Shown piece after piece: positions 27,172 through 36,513 of a stretch of DNA of 64,000 nt. The position numbers and the translations under genes were made by a program. Location of the stretch: contig JAEWJM010000012.1 of the NCBI GenBank assembly GCA_023386585.1, positions 15,055 to 79,054 on the forward strand, in the 5' to 3' direction. The DNA is from Bacteroidota bacterium. GTDB taxonomy: Bacteria > Bacteroidota > Bacteroidia > Flavobacteriales > Flavobacteriaceae. How positions within the stretch are numbered: position 1 is the stretch's first letter; each line of letters begins with the position of its first letter. The notes beneath the pieces are model-generated. The model was not told where the DNA came from and ran no database searches. It saw only the letters and a list, made by a program, of their open reading frames with translations.

Positions 27172-28023
27172 TCAAATCCGGCAGTCTTCCGGTGTAACGA
27201 TAGTCAACTCGTGTTTCTCCAGATCGTACACGTCGGTCTTGCTCATAACATGAAGCGTAAGGTTGTCGATCGAGATCGGGACGCCATCCTTAATTTCAAG
27301 CAAATTACTGTTCCGGATATGCCGGGCGTCAACGAGGATAGTCATTCCCGGGCCGATCGCTTCCATTTTATTTCCTGTAAACAGTAATCCGGTATTTTCC
27401 TCCAGTCCGATTCCAAGTAATTTCGGATTGCTCACAACAGCCTGGAAAAGGCGCCCGATTCTTCCACGGTTGATAAAATGCGTGTCGAAAACTACATTTT
27501 CAACCAATCCGAATCCGCTCGAGATCCTTATTTCGCCTTTTAAGAGCGCATCTTTACTGTTTCCTTCAAAGATCATGGCATCAGACGCTGCGGCGGCACC
27601 TGCCGACGAACCGGCATAAATGAAATTTTCCTTCACCAGCTTTTCGCGAATAGTATCCAATACGGGTGAACCGCCCAATAGTGCTGTCAGGCGCAGTTGA
27701 TCGCCGCCGGTAAAAAAGACAACATCGGCATGCTTAATCGCGTTGACATACTTTTCTTCACGCGCTTGTTCGTGGTGATCCAGATTCAGGATGTGGACGT
27801 CATCGACACCGAGCTTTCCAAAGGCTTTTATATAGTCATTGCCGATTTGCTCCGGTACCTGAGAAGCTGTGGTAACGATTTCAATGCGGGACTTTTTCTT
27901 CTTCGACGATTCCTGCACGATGCGCTCCAGAATTCCGTCGATTTTGAAATCGGGCGATTCGTCTTTGCTGATTCCTTTGTCTTCGGCGCCGCCAATAATG
28001 ACGAGTTTGCCTTTGTATCTCAT
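27172..28023 (-). CDS. Cyanophycinase
   Basis: 283-residue serine peptidase of the S51 family that degrades cyanophycin (arginine-aspartate polymer) to dipeptides. Seen: GKLVIIGGAEDKG at the start, the nucleophile elbow GSSAGAAAAS (about residues 138-147) and FTGGDQLRLT. It is divergent from cphA, so polymer synthesis and breakdown sit together. Confidence 0.9.
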   Translation of the reverse strand: MRYKGKLVIIGGAEDKGISKDESPDFKIDGILERIVQESSKKKKSRIEIVTTASQVPEQIGNDYIKAFGKLGVDDVHILNLDHHEQAREEKYVNAIKHADVVFFTGGDQLRLTALLGGSPVLDTIREKLVKENFIYAGSSAGAAAASDAMIFEGNSKDALLKGEIRISSGFGLVENVVFDTHFINRGRIGRLFQAVVSNPKLLGIGLEENTGLLFTGNKMEAIGPGMTILVDARHIRNSNLLEIKDGVPISIDNLTLHVMSKTDVYDLEKHELTIVTPEDCRI

Positions 28024-28117
28024 ATTGTTAGGATTTTAATTACAAATTTAGTTTTCGACCACTTGACGCCCTTATATGACGCCTTCAATATTTTATAAAT
28101 TTTCAGGGTTGTTTAAT

Positions 28118-28173
28118 TGTAAGTTTTTATTCAAATTCTGTAAAAATAAATGGCGGGCACTACTAGACCTTTG
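28118..28173 (+). promoter_or_regulatory. Paired-box promoter, site 3 (cphA)
   Basis: TGTAAG at 28118 and TGTAAA at 28139 are 21 bp apart; the proximal box has the lead TCAAATTC, like the other sites. The -7-like GACCTTTG is at 28166-28173, exactly 27 bp after the start of the proximal box. Transcription would begin downstream of the possible start at 28150, supporting the ATG at 28216. Confidence 0.6.
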
Positions 28174-28215
28174 GAATGTCAGCGTTTCATGACCGCCCGA
28201 CACAAAGCAAACTTT

Positions 28216-30906
28216 ATGAAGATTCTGAAAACACAGGTACTTCGCGGTCCAAATATTTGGAGCAATTACCGAAAGAAACTAATCCAGATCAGGCTTGATT
28301 TGGAAGAAATGGAGAACTTCCCAACCGACAAACTTCCAGGCTTTAAAGAAAGATTAGAAAACATGTTCCCCACGCTTATTGAGCACGAATGCTCTGAAGG
28401 CGTGCGCGGCGGATTTCTGATCAGGCTGGAGCGTGGAACCTGGCTGGGACACGTCCTGGAGCATGTGGCGCTCGAAATCCAATCGCTCGCAGGAATGCAA
28501 ACCGGTTACGGGCGAACTCGCGGCACTGGCGAAAAAGGCGTCTATAATGTCGTTTTTGCCTACACCATTGAAGAGGCTGGATTATTTGCCGCTGAAGCTG
28601 CATTTCGAATTGTCGACGCCTTGTCGAAAAATGAACCTTACGATCCTTCAGCCGATCTGAAGCGATTGAATGAACTCCGCATCAGCAACAGCCTCGGGCC
28701 AAGCACGAAAAGCATTGTTGACGAAGCGGAAAGACGCGGCATTCCGTGGGCGCGCCTTGGAAACAATTCAAGTATCCGATTGGGCTACGGGAAAAACCAA
28801 ATGCATTTCCAGGCAACTATAACCTGCAAGACAAGCACGATGGCAGTTGAAATCGCCGGCGACAAGGAAGAAACCAAATATTTGCTTTCGAAAGCACGGA
28901 TTCCTGTTCCCGATGGCGGCGTTTGCAGCAATAAGGAGGAAATGGCGAAAATTGTCGACCGTCTCGGCTATCCGCTCGTTATAAAGCCTTTGAGCGGAAA
29001 TCAGGGAAAAGGCGCAACGATTGGCGTGAACACTTGGGAAGAAGCTACCGCAGCATTTGATTTTGCTGCGATATACGGCAGCGAAGTCATGGTGGAAACC
29101 TGTATTTCGGGCTACGATTTCAGGATGTTGGTAATCGACAATAAGTTCGTTGCCGCGGCCAAACGAGTTCCTGCACACGTAATCGGTGACGGAAAATCAA
29201 CCGTAAAGGAACTTGTTGCCATTGAGAACTCTGATCCGAGAAGGGGCGAAGGCCACGAAAATGTCCTCACAAAAATAACGATCGAGCACGATAGTGCGGA
29301 AATGCTCAAAAAGCAAAAGCTTACAATCGACAGCGTGCCGCGACCGAATCAGCTTGTAATGCTGAAATCAACAGCAAACCTGAGCACCGGCGGTACTGCT
29401 ATTGACGTTACTGATGACGTCCATCCTGAAAACATTTTCCTCGCCGAGCGCGTTGCGAAAATTATAGGCCTCGATGTCTGCGGAATTGATATTATGTCCA
29501 ATAACCTTCACGAACCGTTGCAGAAAAATGGCGGTGTTGTATTGGAAGTAAATGCTGCTCCGGGATTCCGGATGCATCTTGCACCATCGGCAGGCCAGCC
29601 CAGGAATGTAGCGGCAGCAGTCGTTGACATGCTTTATCCGCCGGGCAAAGAAAGCCGCATTCCGATAATTGCCGTGACCGGAACAAATGGGAAAACAACG
29701 ACTTCACGGCTGCTTTCGCACATGGCGAAGAACAGCGGGTATAAAGTCGGATTTACCACTACTGACGGAATTTACATCAACGATCACCTGATTGAAAAAG
29801 GCGATACTACAGGGCCGATCAGCGCCGGATTTGTACTGGCTGATCCATCTGTTGATTTTGCGGTTCTTGAAACGGCGCGCGGTGGAATTCTTCGGTCAGG
29901 TCTGAGCTATCACCAATGCGACGTGGGAATCATTACCAATATCCGCGAAGACCATCTCGGCCTGAACGACATCAACACATTGGAAGATCTCGCAAACGTT
30001 AAAGGCGTTGTTGCCCGGAGTGTCAAGAAAGACGGTTGGGCGGTTCTCAACGCTGAGGATGAGCACTGTCGAAAAATCGGTGCCGACCTTGATTGTAATG
30101 TTGCTTATTTTAGCCTTGATCCTGAAAATGTATTTATTCGTGAGCAGATCGCGAAAGGCCAGCCCGTTGCGGTTTATGAAAACGGATACGTAAGCATAAT
30201 CAAAGGCACTGAAACACTTCGCATCGAAAAAGACAAGAAGATCCCGATCACTTTCGACGGAAGCGCGAAATTCATGATTGCAAATACCCTGGCTGCCACG
30301 TTGGCGGGTTATCTCTGGGGATTCACCGCAGAAGATGTGCGCCACTCGCTCCAGACGTTCGTGCCAAGTTTCGAACAAACCCCGGGCAGGCTTAACTTGT
30401 TCAAATTCAAAAATTTCCAGGTATTGGTTGATTATGCGCATAATCCACACGGATATACCGCAATTGAAGAATACCTTGCGAATGTAAATGCGAATCGTAA
30501 AATCGGCATTATCTCCGGAATTGGCGACCGTCGCGACGAAGATATCCGCGAATGCGCACTGATCGCCTGCAGGATGTTCGACCACGTGATAATCCGACAG
30601 GAACACGACCTTCGCGGGCGCACCGAGCAGGGAATCAATTCACTGCTGCTCCAAGGAATGTTGGAATCCTGTAAAAAGGTCACTCATGAGATAATTCCGA
30701 AAGAAACCGACGCGATTCAACGCGCGCTAGCGCTGGCGGGCAAGGGAGACATGATTGTTGCACTGAGCGACGAATATGCCGGCGTGATCGATATAATCAA
30801 AAGCGAACTTGAAAAAGAGGAAAGCCTTGGTGTAATCCGCAATGGAATACAACCGGCGCTTCCACAAATCCATTTAAATCCGAATTATCATGGAAAAACC
30901 GCATAA
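28216..30906 (+). CDS. cphA: Cyanophycin synthetase
   Basis: 896-residue enzyme that builds the arginine-aspartate storage polymer. The start MKILKTQVLRGPNIWSNYRK at 28216 fits the family. Domain order: N-terminal domain (1-160), ATP-grasp domain (about 200-480, VIKPLSGNQGKGATIG and EVNAAPGFRMHL), and a Mur-ligase-like domain with P-loop VTGTNGKTTTS (about 490) and DYAHNPHGY. The gene is divergent from cyanophycinase and overlaps the next small gene by 17 bp. Confidence 0.94.
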   Translation: MKILKTQVLRGPNIWSNYRKKLIQIRLDLEEMENFPTDKLPGFKERLENMFPTLIEHECSEGVRGGFLIRLERGTWLGHVLEHVALEIQSLAGMQTGYGRTRGTGEKGVYNVVFAYTIEEAGLFAAEAAFRIVDALSKNEPYDPSADLKRLNELRISNSLGPSTKSIVDEAERRGIPWARLGNNSSIRLGYGKNQMHFQATITCKTSTMAVEIAGDKEETKYLLSKARIPVPDGGVCSNKEEMAKIVDRLGYPLVIKPLSGNQGKGATIGVNTWEEATAAFDFAAIYGSEVMVETCISGYDFRMLVIDNKFVAAAKRVPAHVIGDGKSTVKELVAIENSDPRRGEGHENVLTKITIEHDSAEMLKKQKLTIDSVPRPNQLVMLKSTANLSTGGTAIDVTDDVHPENIFLAERVAKIIGLDVCGIDIMSNNLHEPLQKNGGVVLEVNAAPGFRMHLAPSAGQPRNVAAAVVDMLYPPGKESRIPIIAVTGTNGKTTTSRLLSHMAKNSGYKVGFTTTDGIYINDHLIEKGDTTGPISAGFVLADPSVDFAVLETARGGILRSGLSYHQCDVGIITNIREDHLGLNDINTLEDLANVKGVVARSVKKDGWAVLNAEDEHCRKIGADLDCNVAYFSLDPENVFIREQIAKGQPVAVYENGYVSIIKGTETLRIEKDKKIPITFDGSAKFMIANTLAATLAGYLWGFTAEDVRHSLQTFVPSFEQTPGRLNLFKFKNFQVLVDYAHNPHGYTAIEEYLANVNANRKIGIISGIGDRRDEDIRECALIACRMFDHVIIRQEHDLRGRTEQGINSLLLQGMLESCKKVTHEIIPKETDAIQRALALAGKGDMIVALSDEYAGVIDIIKSELEKEESLGVIRNGIQPALPQIHLNPNYHGKTA

Positions 30907-31261
30907 GGAATACTCAGAAGACGATTCGCTGGATACCGGGAAAATGGCTGCCGAATACGGCAACGAGCCGCACAAGATGGGGAGCGACAATAGCGGGAAT
31001 GCCGACTTTGGAAAAACGGAAGATTTTCCGTCAGATTCCACCACGGGAAGCGGCTTTAGTGAACTGGAACGCGAGCATCAGGACGGAACCAATGCGACGC
31101 GCGACAGCCAGGACAACGGGAGTCAGCTGTTGACCGACAGCTACAACATCAACGATAAAGCACATTCCGATAGTAGTCTTGACGATTTTGTAAAAACAAC
31201 ATCCAATTACCACCATGCTGACGAACCCGACGACGATCCGGGAAGCGACAGCCGTCATTAA
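30890..31261 (+). CDS. Hypothetical acidic, probably disordered protein
   Basis: 123 residues rich in Asp, Ser, Gly, Asn and Glu with few hydrophobic residues, so probably disordered and cytoplasmic. No family recognised. It starts 17 bp inside the 3' end of cphA in another frame and is followed by a terminator, so it is cotranscribed with cphA. A role with the polymer granule is possible but is only an inference from position. Confidence 0.55.
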   Translation: MEKPHKEYSEDDSLDTGKMAAEYGNEPHKMGSDNSGNADFGKTEDFPSDSTTGSGFSELEREHQDGTNATRDSQDNGSQLLTDSYNINDKAHSDSSLDDFVKTTSNYHHADEPDDDPGSDSRH

Positions 31262-31264
31262 CTC

Positions 31265-31299
31265 AAAAGGCTTACCTCACGTAGGCCTTTTCTTTTATT
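31265..31299 (+). terminator. Intrinsic terminator after the cphA operon
   Basis: AAAAGGCTTAC pairs with GTAGGCCTTTT around a short loop, followed by CTTTTATT. It ends at the start codon of the next gene. Confidence 0.6.
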
Positions 31300-31740
31300 A
31301 TGGAAATAGTAAAAATTTTAGTTGCGACTCTTGCAGGTACATCGACGATGACCGCATTCAGCTATATCGTTTCGGAAGCATTCCAGAAATTGTTCAAGGA
31401 ACCGGTGCTGCTTGCGATCATCATGAAAAAGCTTCGCGTCGACGCATCGGCGAAGACCAAAACCGTATTGGCGTGGCTGCTTCATTATTTTATCGGACTC
31501 CTTTTCGTATTGTCGTATGAAGTCGCATGGAATTACTTCAACATTCCACAATCCTGGCTCGTGGGCTGCATTTTCGGCTGCATCAGCGGGATATTTGGAA
31601 TCCTCGGATGGATGCTGCTTTTTCGAATTCCGGGTAAACCACCGAAAGTCCACTTTTCCGAATACTACCTCCAACTATTTTTCGCTCATGTTGTTTTTGC
31701 ACTTACAGTTCTTGCTGTGTACAAGATATTCGAGCCATAA
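31300..31740 (+). CDS. Hypothetical four-pass membrane protein
   Basis: 146 residues with about four hydrophobic segments (approximately 5-25, 50-68, 78-102 and 120-140). No family recognised with confidence. It starts directly after the cphA-operon terminator, so readthrough or an internal promoter must supply it. Confidence 0.6.
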   Translation: MEIVKILVATLAGTSTMTAFSYIVSEAFQKLFKEPVLLAIIMKKLRVDASAKTKTVLAWLLHYFIGLLFVLSYEVAWNYFNIPQSWLVGCIFGCISGIFGILGWMLLFRIPGKPPKVHFSEYYLQLFFAHVVFALTVLAVYKIFEP

Positions 31741-31824
31741 CATGAAAAAAGCGGCATTTCTACCGCTCTATAAAAACGGAGCAGCAGCCAGAAGACCGCA
31801 CGCTCCGAAACCAACAACTTATAT

Positions 31825-32187
31825 CTACGTACTATATGCTGCCTGCGGCCTTGTTTTGGTCATCAGGCTGGCCATTATTTCGAAAATACCTACAATCAGC
31901 TGCGGCAGATAGACTTGATCTGCAAATCCGAACAGCCATGGAGAGGCTGCAAGCACAAGTCCTGACACCAGGTCAATTGTAAGATGTGTCGGCATTGGAA
32001 TTATGTGTGTAACCCCAAGCTCATAAGCGGTCATCAGGCTCATGATGATTGTCATCGCACCAAGCACCATCGGAACAATACTTTGCGAAGCATTGACGTC
32101 CCATCCTGCTAAAAACGGCAGGATTATCAGCAAAATACCTGTCATATAATCCAGATAGCCGTGCGTTCTCGTTTCTATAACTTTCAT
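31825..32187 (-). CDS. SPW repeat domain-containing membrane protein
   Basis: 120 residues, four membrane helices in two repeats. The diagnostic SPW motif is in the second repeat (AASPWLFGFADQ, about residues 81-92); the first has a degenerate version (ILPFLAGWD). It is 22 bp downstream of the lipoprotein gene on the same strand and so falls under paired-box promoter site 4. Confidence 0.82.
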   Translation of the reverse strand: MKVIETRTHGYLDYMTGILLIILPFLAGWDVNASQSIVPMVLGAMTIIMSLMTAYELGVTHIIPMPTHLTIDLVSGLVLAASPWLFGFADQVYLPQLIVGIFEIMASLMTKTRPQAAYST

Positions 32188-32209
32188 GACTGATGTGATT
32201 TAGTTATTA

Positions 32210-32539
32210 TTACGGCGTATTGGTTGATGTTCCCGAACCGCCGGTACCCGAGTTTCCGGTGCTGCTGCCCATATTGGCATTGGTACCGGTTCCGGTTCCC
32301 GTTCCAGTGGTTGTTCCACCGGTTGTTCCTGATCCCGTGTCGCCTGAAATTGTGTCGTTCATGGTTCCGGTATCAGAGTTAGAACCCGGACTTGACATGT
32401 CTGCGTCAGTCGATGTTCCACCTGCGGAGTTGTACTCTGTTCCTTCCGAATTTGTCGTAGAATCGGAGTTGCCTTTGCATCCGAACGCAAATCCTGCCAG
32501 CAGTGCCAGCATGGCTATATTCATTTTCGTATTTTTCAT
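32210..32539 (-). CDS. Low-complexity Gly/Thr/Ser-rich lipoprotein
   Basis: 109 residues. A signal peptide and lipobox (LLAGFAFGC, Cys about 21) are followed by a tail made almost only of Gly, Thr, Ser, Asn and Asp with TGTGTG-type runs. No folded domain is expected. It is the first gene of an operon with the SPW protein and has paired-box promoter site 4 upstream. Confidence 0.65.
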   Translation of the reverse strand: MKNTKMNIAMLALLAGFAFGCKGNSDSTTNSEGTEYNSAGGTSTDADMSSPGSNSDTGTMNDTISGDTGSGTTGGTTTGTGTGTGTNANMGSSTGNSGTGGSGTSTNTP

Positions 32540-32565
32540 ATTGATTGCTTTAAAGTTGACATCTG

Positions 32566-32621
32566 TAAAATTAATTTCTAGCCTAACCTTTTGGATTATA
32601 GGATTAAAAGGTATTATTATA
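32566..32621 (-). promoter_or_regulatory. Paired-box promoter, site 4 (lipoprotein-SPW operon)
   Basis: On the minus strand, GAAATCCTATAAT and TTAATCCTATAAT are 21 bp apart (plus-strand ATTATA at 32616-32621 and 32595-32600). The -7 element TAATTTTA (32573-32566) begins 27 bp after the start of the proximal box and ends 26 bp before the ATG. Confidence 0.6.
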
Positions 32622-32699
32622 GGATTTCTACCTTGCCAAAAAATGCAGGAAAATTAACAATTGTAAGCAATTTCAGGGGCGTGCGCGCGTTTTGGAATA

Positions 32700-33323
32700 A
32701 TGACACTTTTTGATGAGACTGATCTTTTTCAAACGGGCAATCCCGCAAAAATTGAGTACGATCTTCCCGACGCGGAAATCACTTTATACGACGGATTTTT
32801 TGATAAAGAGAAGTCTGATCACTATTATCGAACCTTACTGGCAGAGACAAACTGGAGAGAACATGAGATGACGGTTTATGGCCAATCTCATGTTGTTCCG
32901 CGGATGATTGCCTGGTATGAGGACGCTGAAAACCCCGGTGCGAAGCCGTCGAGAATCCTCACTGCCGACTTGCAGGCAATCCGCGATAGTGTTAATGCAG
33001 AAACAGGATTGTACTTCAACAGCGTACTATTGAATCTTTACCGGAACGGCGGCGATGGAGTCGGCTGGCACAGCGATCGCGAGAAGAATTTCGGAAAGGA
33101 CGCAATAATAGCCTCGATAACTTTTGGACAAACACGTCCGTTCCGGCTTCGCCACAAATTGCGCAAAGATCTGCAGCTCGAAATTCTGCTGAAACACGGC
33201 TCATTTCTCTTGATGTCCGGAACTACACAAAGCTTTTGGGAACACCAGATTCCGAAGTCGGCACGCCCAATGTCGCCACGAATCAACCTTACATTCAGGC
33301 AGGTAAAACGTGACGAATTCTAG
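32700..33323 (+). CDS. Alpha-ketoglutarate-dependent dioxygenase AlkB
   Basis: 207-residue Fe(II)/2-oxoglutarate enzyme that reverses N-alkyl damage in nucleic acids. The iron triad is present: His124-x-Asp126 in GWHSDRE and His182 in WEHQIP, with the 2-oxoglutarate-binding Arg in SPRINLTFR near 195. It shares a 4-bp stop overlap with the convergent gene. Confidence 0.92.
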   Translation: MTLFDETDLFQTGNPAKIEYDLPDAEITLYDGFFDKEKSDHYYRTLLAETNWREHEMTVYGQSHVVPRMIAWYEDAENPGAKPSRILTADLQAIRDSVNAETGLYFNSVLLNLYRNGGDGVGWHSDREKNFGKDAIIASITFGQTRPFRLRHKLRKDLQLEILLKHGSFLLMSGTTQSFWEHQIPKSARPMSPRINLTFRQVKRDEF

Positions 33324-33814
33324 TGCGCAATCGTACGATGAAGTGAGGTAAGCAACTTATTGACCGCGGCTTCATATTGCATTTTAGGACTTGTCCAATG
33401 ATTGTCTTTTGATGGCTTTTCGGCGAGCGCTTCGCCAATCGTAATGGTCGCTCTTTTCGTGCCTGAAAGCAGCGCCTGGTGAAGATAACGCACGCGGTAC
33501 TTTCCATCTTTAAAATGAAGTTCTATGATATAAGCTGCGTCATAGCTTGAGTTCTGTTTTTGAAAGGCGTGGTGTAATGTTCCCGCAAATGAGAGGTTTC
33601 TACCAGGCATTCTTGATCGGTAAACGTCATCCTGGCCAGCCAGATTCATGTTAATCCACTTTTCAGCTGCCAAATACAAAGAGTTTGCTTTTTTTCGAGC
33701 CACATTGTGAACGATAAAATCGGCACTTCCATCTTTGTGAAAATGGAAGGTCTGCGCGGTTGCCGACGCAATCCAAAAGTAGGTGATCAGAAGCAGGAAA
33801 TTTTTCATTCTCAT
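33320..33814 (-). CDS. Hypothetical secreted protein, DUF4468-like
   Basis: 164 residues with a signal peptide (about 1-20). The block around NVARKKANSLYLAAEKWINMN resembles the start of DUF4468 (TBP-like fold) domains found in Bacteroidota secreted proteins; this is a weak assignment. Starts at 33814 or 33808 are both possible. The stop overlaps the AlkB stop by 4 bp. Confidence 0.55.
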   Translation of the reverse strand: MRMKNFLLLITYFWIASATAQTFHFHKDGSADFIVHNVARKKANSLYLAAEKWINMNLAGQDDVYRSRMPGRNLSFAGTLHHAFQKQNSSYDAAYIIELHFKDGKYRVRYLHQALLSGTKRATITIGEALAEKPSKDNHWTSPKMQYEAAVNKLLTSLHRTIAH

Positions 33815-33950
33815 TGCCGCTAAAGTATCAATTTTCCTTCGACGCGTGCGGAATTTTTACATTTTATCGATTTAACATCCCGAGGGTTTCGCTACTTAAA
33901 CAAAATTATTATCTTTATTCGAAACCACCGCCTCAAATGCTTTTCAGCGA

Positions 33951-35948
33951 ATGAATCATTTTTTCAGACGGCTTCCACTGCATACCAAATTGATCCTTAT
34001 TGGATTGATTCCTTTCGTGTTTCTTTCATTTCTTACCTATCAGATATACAATGAAAAAACGGAAAAGTTAAAAATATTCGACAATTACAGGCAATACCTG
34101 GCCGAATCGGAGAATATCAACAGCCTGATTGACGCCATGCAGGAGGAACGAAAATTTTCCTTTGACTATGCGATTACCAAACAGAATCGCCAAAACCTCG
34201 TCCTTCAGCGGCCCAAAACCGATTCAATAATCGCACAACTTATCAAAAGCAAGGATCCGTCTTTGGCTGGCTTTACTCATTATACGAAGCTGGGCCAGCT
34301 CGACAGTATCCGCGAAAAAGTTGATGCCTTCGCCACCGATCCCAACGGTGTTATGCACTATTACAGCAATACGATTTTCCGACTCAACACGCTGAATACG
34401 ATTCCGCCCGGAAACACGGCTTATCTTCAGCCGGTTTACAAGAATTTGGTCGCACAAAAGATATTGTCCGAAATAATCACGTACATCGGGATTATCCGCA
34501 GCAATGTTTACAACGTGCTGAATACAAAAAAATACATGGTCGAAACGCTGATCGGAACTATGGGTGCGTATGATGTTTATAAATCCTATGAGCTTGAATT
34601 TATGGCCAAAGCATCGCCTGAGATCAAGGAGAAGTATAACTATGTGCGAAGGCGTACGGCGCTTCGTCCGACAGATGACTACATTGACCACTTGTTCAAG
34701 ACCTTTGCTTTCGATGAAAGTTTCACCGCGCCCGAATGGTGGAAGGTTTCCGACGAAGGAACCAATTCTTTGCGAAAACTGCAGCAGGAAATCTGGCAAA
34801 ACCTGAACTTGGAGATCAATAATTTGTATGAAAAAGAGAAAGCTGCGCAGAATAGGACATTGATATTGCTTTTTGTTGCGTTGGGCCTGACTGTCATATT
34901 GGTGAGCTATATTTTATTCAGCATCAATCAATCGCTTCGTGAACTTCGTTCGGCTGCAGGTAGAATTGCCGAAGGTGACACGGGAATCCGGATTTCCGCA
35001 GGAGCGGATGACGTGCTCGGAAAACTCGCCAATTCGATCAAGCGGATCGATTCAGTTAACCGCGACCTGGCAATAGCGGCGGCTGAGATCGGGAAGGGGA
35101 ATTTCAATGTAGATTTCCACGCCAGAAGTGAAAATGACTTGCTTGGAAACGCCATTGTAAAGATGAAAGACGAACTCGAGCAGTACAGTCGCAAAATGGA
35201 AGACCTTGTAGCAGAACGGACTGAAGAACTTGGCCGGTCAAATGAAGATCTGCAGCAATTCGCACACGTTGCCAGTCACGACCTTAAAGAGCCGCTTCGT
35301 AAAATCGCCACTTTCAGCAGTATTTTGAGCCAGGAACAGCACGCAAATCTTACCGAGAAAGGCAAAACGTACCTCAAAAAAATCGAATTGGCGTCGCAGC
35401 GCATGTCGCACATGATCGAAGGCGTGCTGGCGTATTCAACGGTTTCGGTTAATGAACCGCCGTTCGAATTGGTCGACCTGAACCTGATTATGGAAGGCGT
35501 GCGAAACGACTTGGAACTGGCAATCATCCAAAAGGAAGCCGTGATAAGTTACGAACCGCTACCCCGAGTGACCGGAATTCCGCTGCTTCTCAGTCAATTG
35601 TTTACCAACCTTATTAGTAATGCGCTCAAGTTCATTAAACAAGATGTGCAGCCAAGAATAGCCATAACTTCAGCGATTGTCGAAAATCCATCAGCCAATG
35701 GCTTAAACATGAGGCAAGGAAAATACGCACATATTGCCATATCGGATAATGGAATCGGCTTTAACCCTGAGTACGCCGACCGGATGTTTGGAGTTTTCTT
35801 CAGGCTGAACAGCAAGGATCAGTTTGAAGGTACTGGGCTCGGACTAGCATTGTGCCGGAAAATCGTTCACAGGCATGGCGGCGAGATCTACGCCGAAGGC
35901 CAGGAAGGCGAGGGCGCAACGTTCCATTTGCTGCTTCCCGTCAATTAA
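33951..35948 (+). CDS. Sensor histidine kinase with NIT sensor and HAMP domains
   Basis: 665 residues. Transmembrane helix 1 (about 12-32); a periplasmic sensor with the nitrate/nitrite-sensing (NIT) pattern MQEERKFSFDYAIT; transmembrane helix 2 (about 303-325); HAMP (ITEG-type EGDTGIRIS); a coiled coil; HisKA with phosphoacceptor His about 443 in ASHDLKEPLRK; and HATPase_c with NALKF, DNGIGF and GTGLGLAL. The convergent response regulator at 35945 overlaps it by 4 bp and may be its partner; nitrate as ligand is inferred. Confidence 0.88.
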   Translation: MNHFFRRLPLHTKLILIGLIPFVFLSFLTYQIYNEKTEKLKIFDNYRQYLAESENINSLIDAMQEERKFSFDYAITKQNRQNLVLQRPKTDSIIAQLIKSKDPSLAGFTHYTKLGQLDSIREKVDAFATDPNGVMHYYSNTIFRLNTLNTIPPGNTAYLQPVYKNLVAQKILSEIITYIGIIRSNVYNVLNTKKYMVETLIGTMGAYDVYKSYELEFMAKASPEIKEKYNYVRRRTALRPTDDYIDHLFKTFAFDESFTAPEWWKVSDEGTNSLRKLQQEIWQNLNLEINNLYEKEKAAQNRTLILLFVALGLTVILVSYILFSINQSLRELRSAAGRIAEGDTGIRISAGADDVLGKLANSIKRIDSVNRDLAIAAAEIGKGNFNVDFHARSENDLLGNAIVKMKDELEQYSRKMEDLVAERTEELGRSNEDLQQFAHVASHDLKEPLRKIATFSSILSQEQHANLTEKGKTYLKKIELASQRMSHMIEGVLAYSTVSVNEPPFELVDLNLIMEGVRNDLELAIIQKEAVISYEPLPRVTGIPLLLSQLFTNLISNALKFIKQDVQPRIAITSAIVENPSANGLNMRQGKYAHIAISDNGIGFNPEYADRMFGVFFRLNSKDQFEGTGLGLALCRKIVHRHGGEIYAEGQEGEGATFHLLLPVN

Positions 35949-36364
35949 TGCTTGTGGATGAATTCGCCGTAAGTCGGTTTGAATTTCTCCCAGTTTATAT
36001 TGAGTGCATGACGCACTGATTTGGCCAGTTTGTGCAGTGTTGTAGGCTTTTGGATGAAGTAATTTGCGCCAAGTTCACGGCTTTTGGTAACGCTGATGTT
36101 GTCGCTCGCGGTAGAAAGCACGACAATCGGAATGGAATTGTACTGTTCTGCAGATCGGATTTCCTGGATGATCTCATATCCCGACTTCAAAGGCATGTTC
36201 AAATCAACAAAAATAATTTTTGGTGTTAGCGACGGAAGCATTTTCAGCATGTCGCCGCCTCTTTCGAAAACCTTTACTTCCGCGATTTCTCCGACAGCTT
36301 CCTGGAAATTGCTGAGATCTTCCTCATCATCATCTACATAAATTATCAGCGGGCTATCGATCAT
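35945..36364 (-). CDS. Single-domain response regulator
   Basis: 139 residues, receiver domain only. Acidic pocket DDDEED (about 11-16), phosphoacceptor Asp54 in FVDLNMP, conserved Ser/Thr in LSTAS and Lys in QKP. There is no DNA-binding domain, so it acts through a partner. A -7 element TATATTTG (minus strand, 36388-36381) lies 17 bp upstream. It is convergent with the histidine kinase gene. Confidence 0.9.
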   Translation of the reverse strand: MIDSPLIIYVDDDEEDLSNFQEAVGEIAEVKVFERGGDMLKMLPSLTPKIIFVDLNMPLKSGYEIIQEIRSAEQYNSIPIVVLSTASDNISVTKSRELGANYFIQKPTTLHKLAKSVRHALNINWEKFKPTYGEFIHKH

Positions 36365-36454
36365 CGTTTTTTGAATCTAAAACAAATATACAAAAGCATA
36401 CACAGCCGAAAACAGGTTGCTGCCAATAAAATTGAGTTAAAGAACTCGAAATTA

Positions 36455-36510
36455 TGTAAGCCGCAAAAATAATTCTGTAACGGATTCAGGCTGCGACTGT
36501 TGTAATTTTA
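36455..36510 (+). promoter_or_regulatory. Paired-box promoter, site 5 (no protein gene downstream)
   Basis: TGTAAG at 36455 (lead GAAATTA) and TGTAAC at 36476 (lead ATAATTC) are 21 bp apart. TAATTTTA at 36503-36510 is exactly 27 bp after the proximal box start. It faces right into a gene-less stretch that ends in a strong terminator. Confidence 0.55.
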
Positions 36511-36513
36511 TTT

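Noticed and set aside
29896..30606. 236-codon minus-strand frame
   Set aside because: It is antisense to the Mur-ligase-like domain of cphA; no domain of its own.
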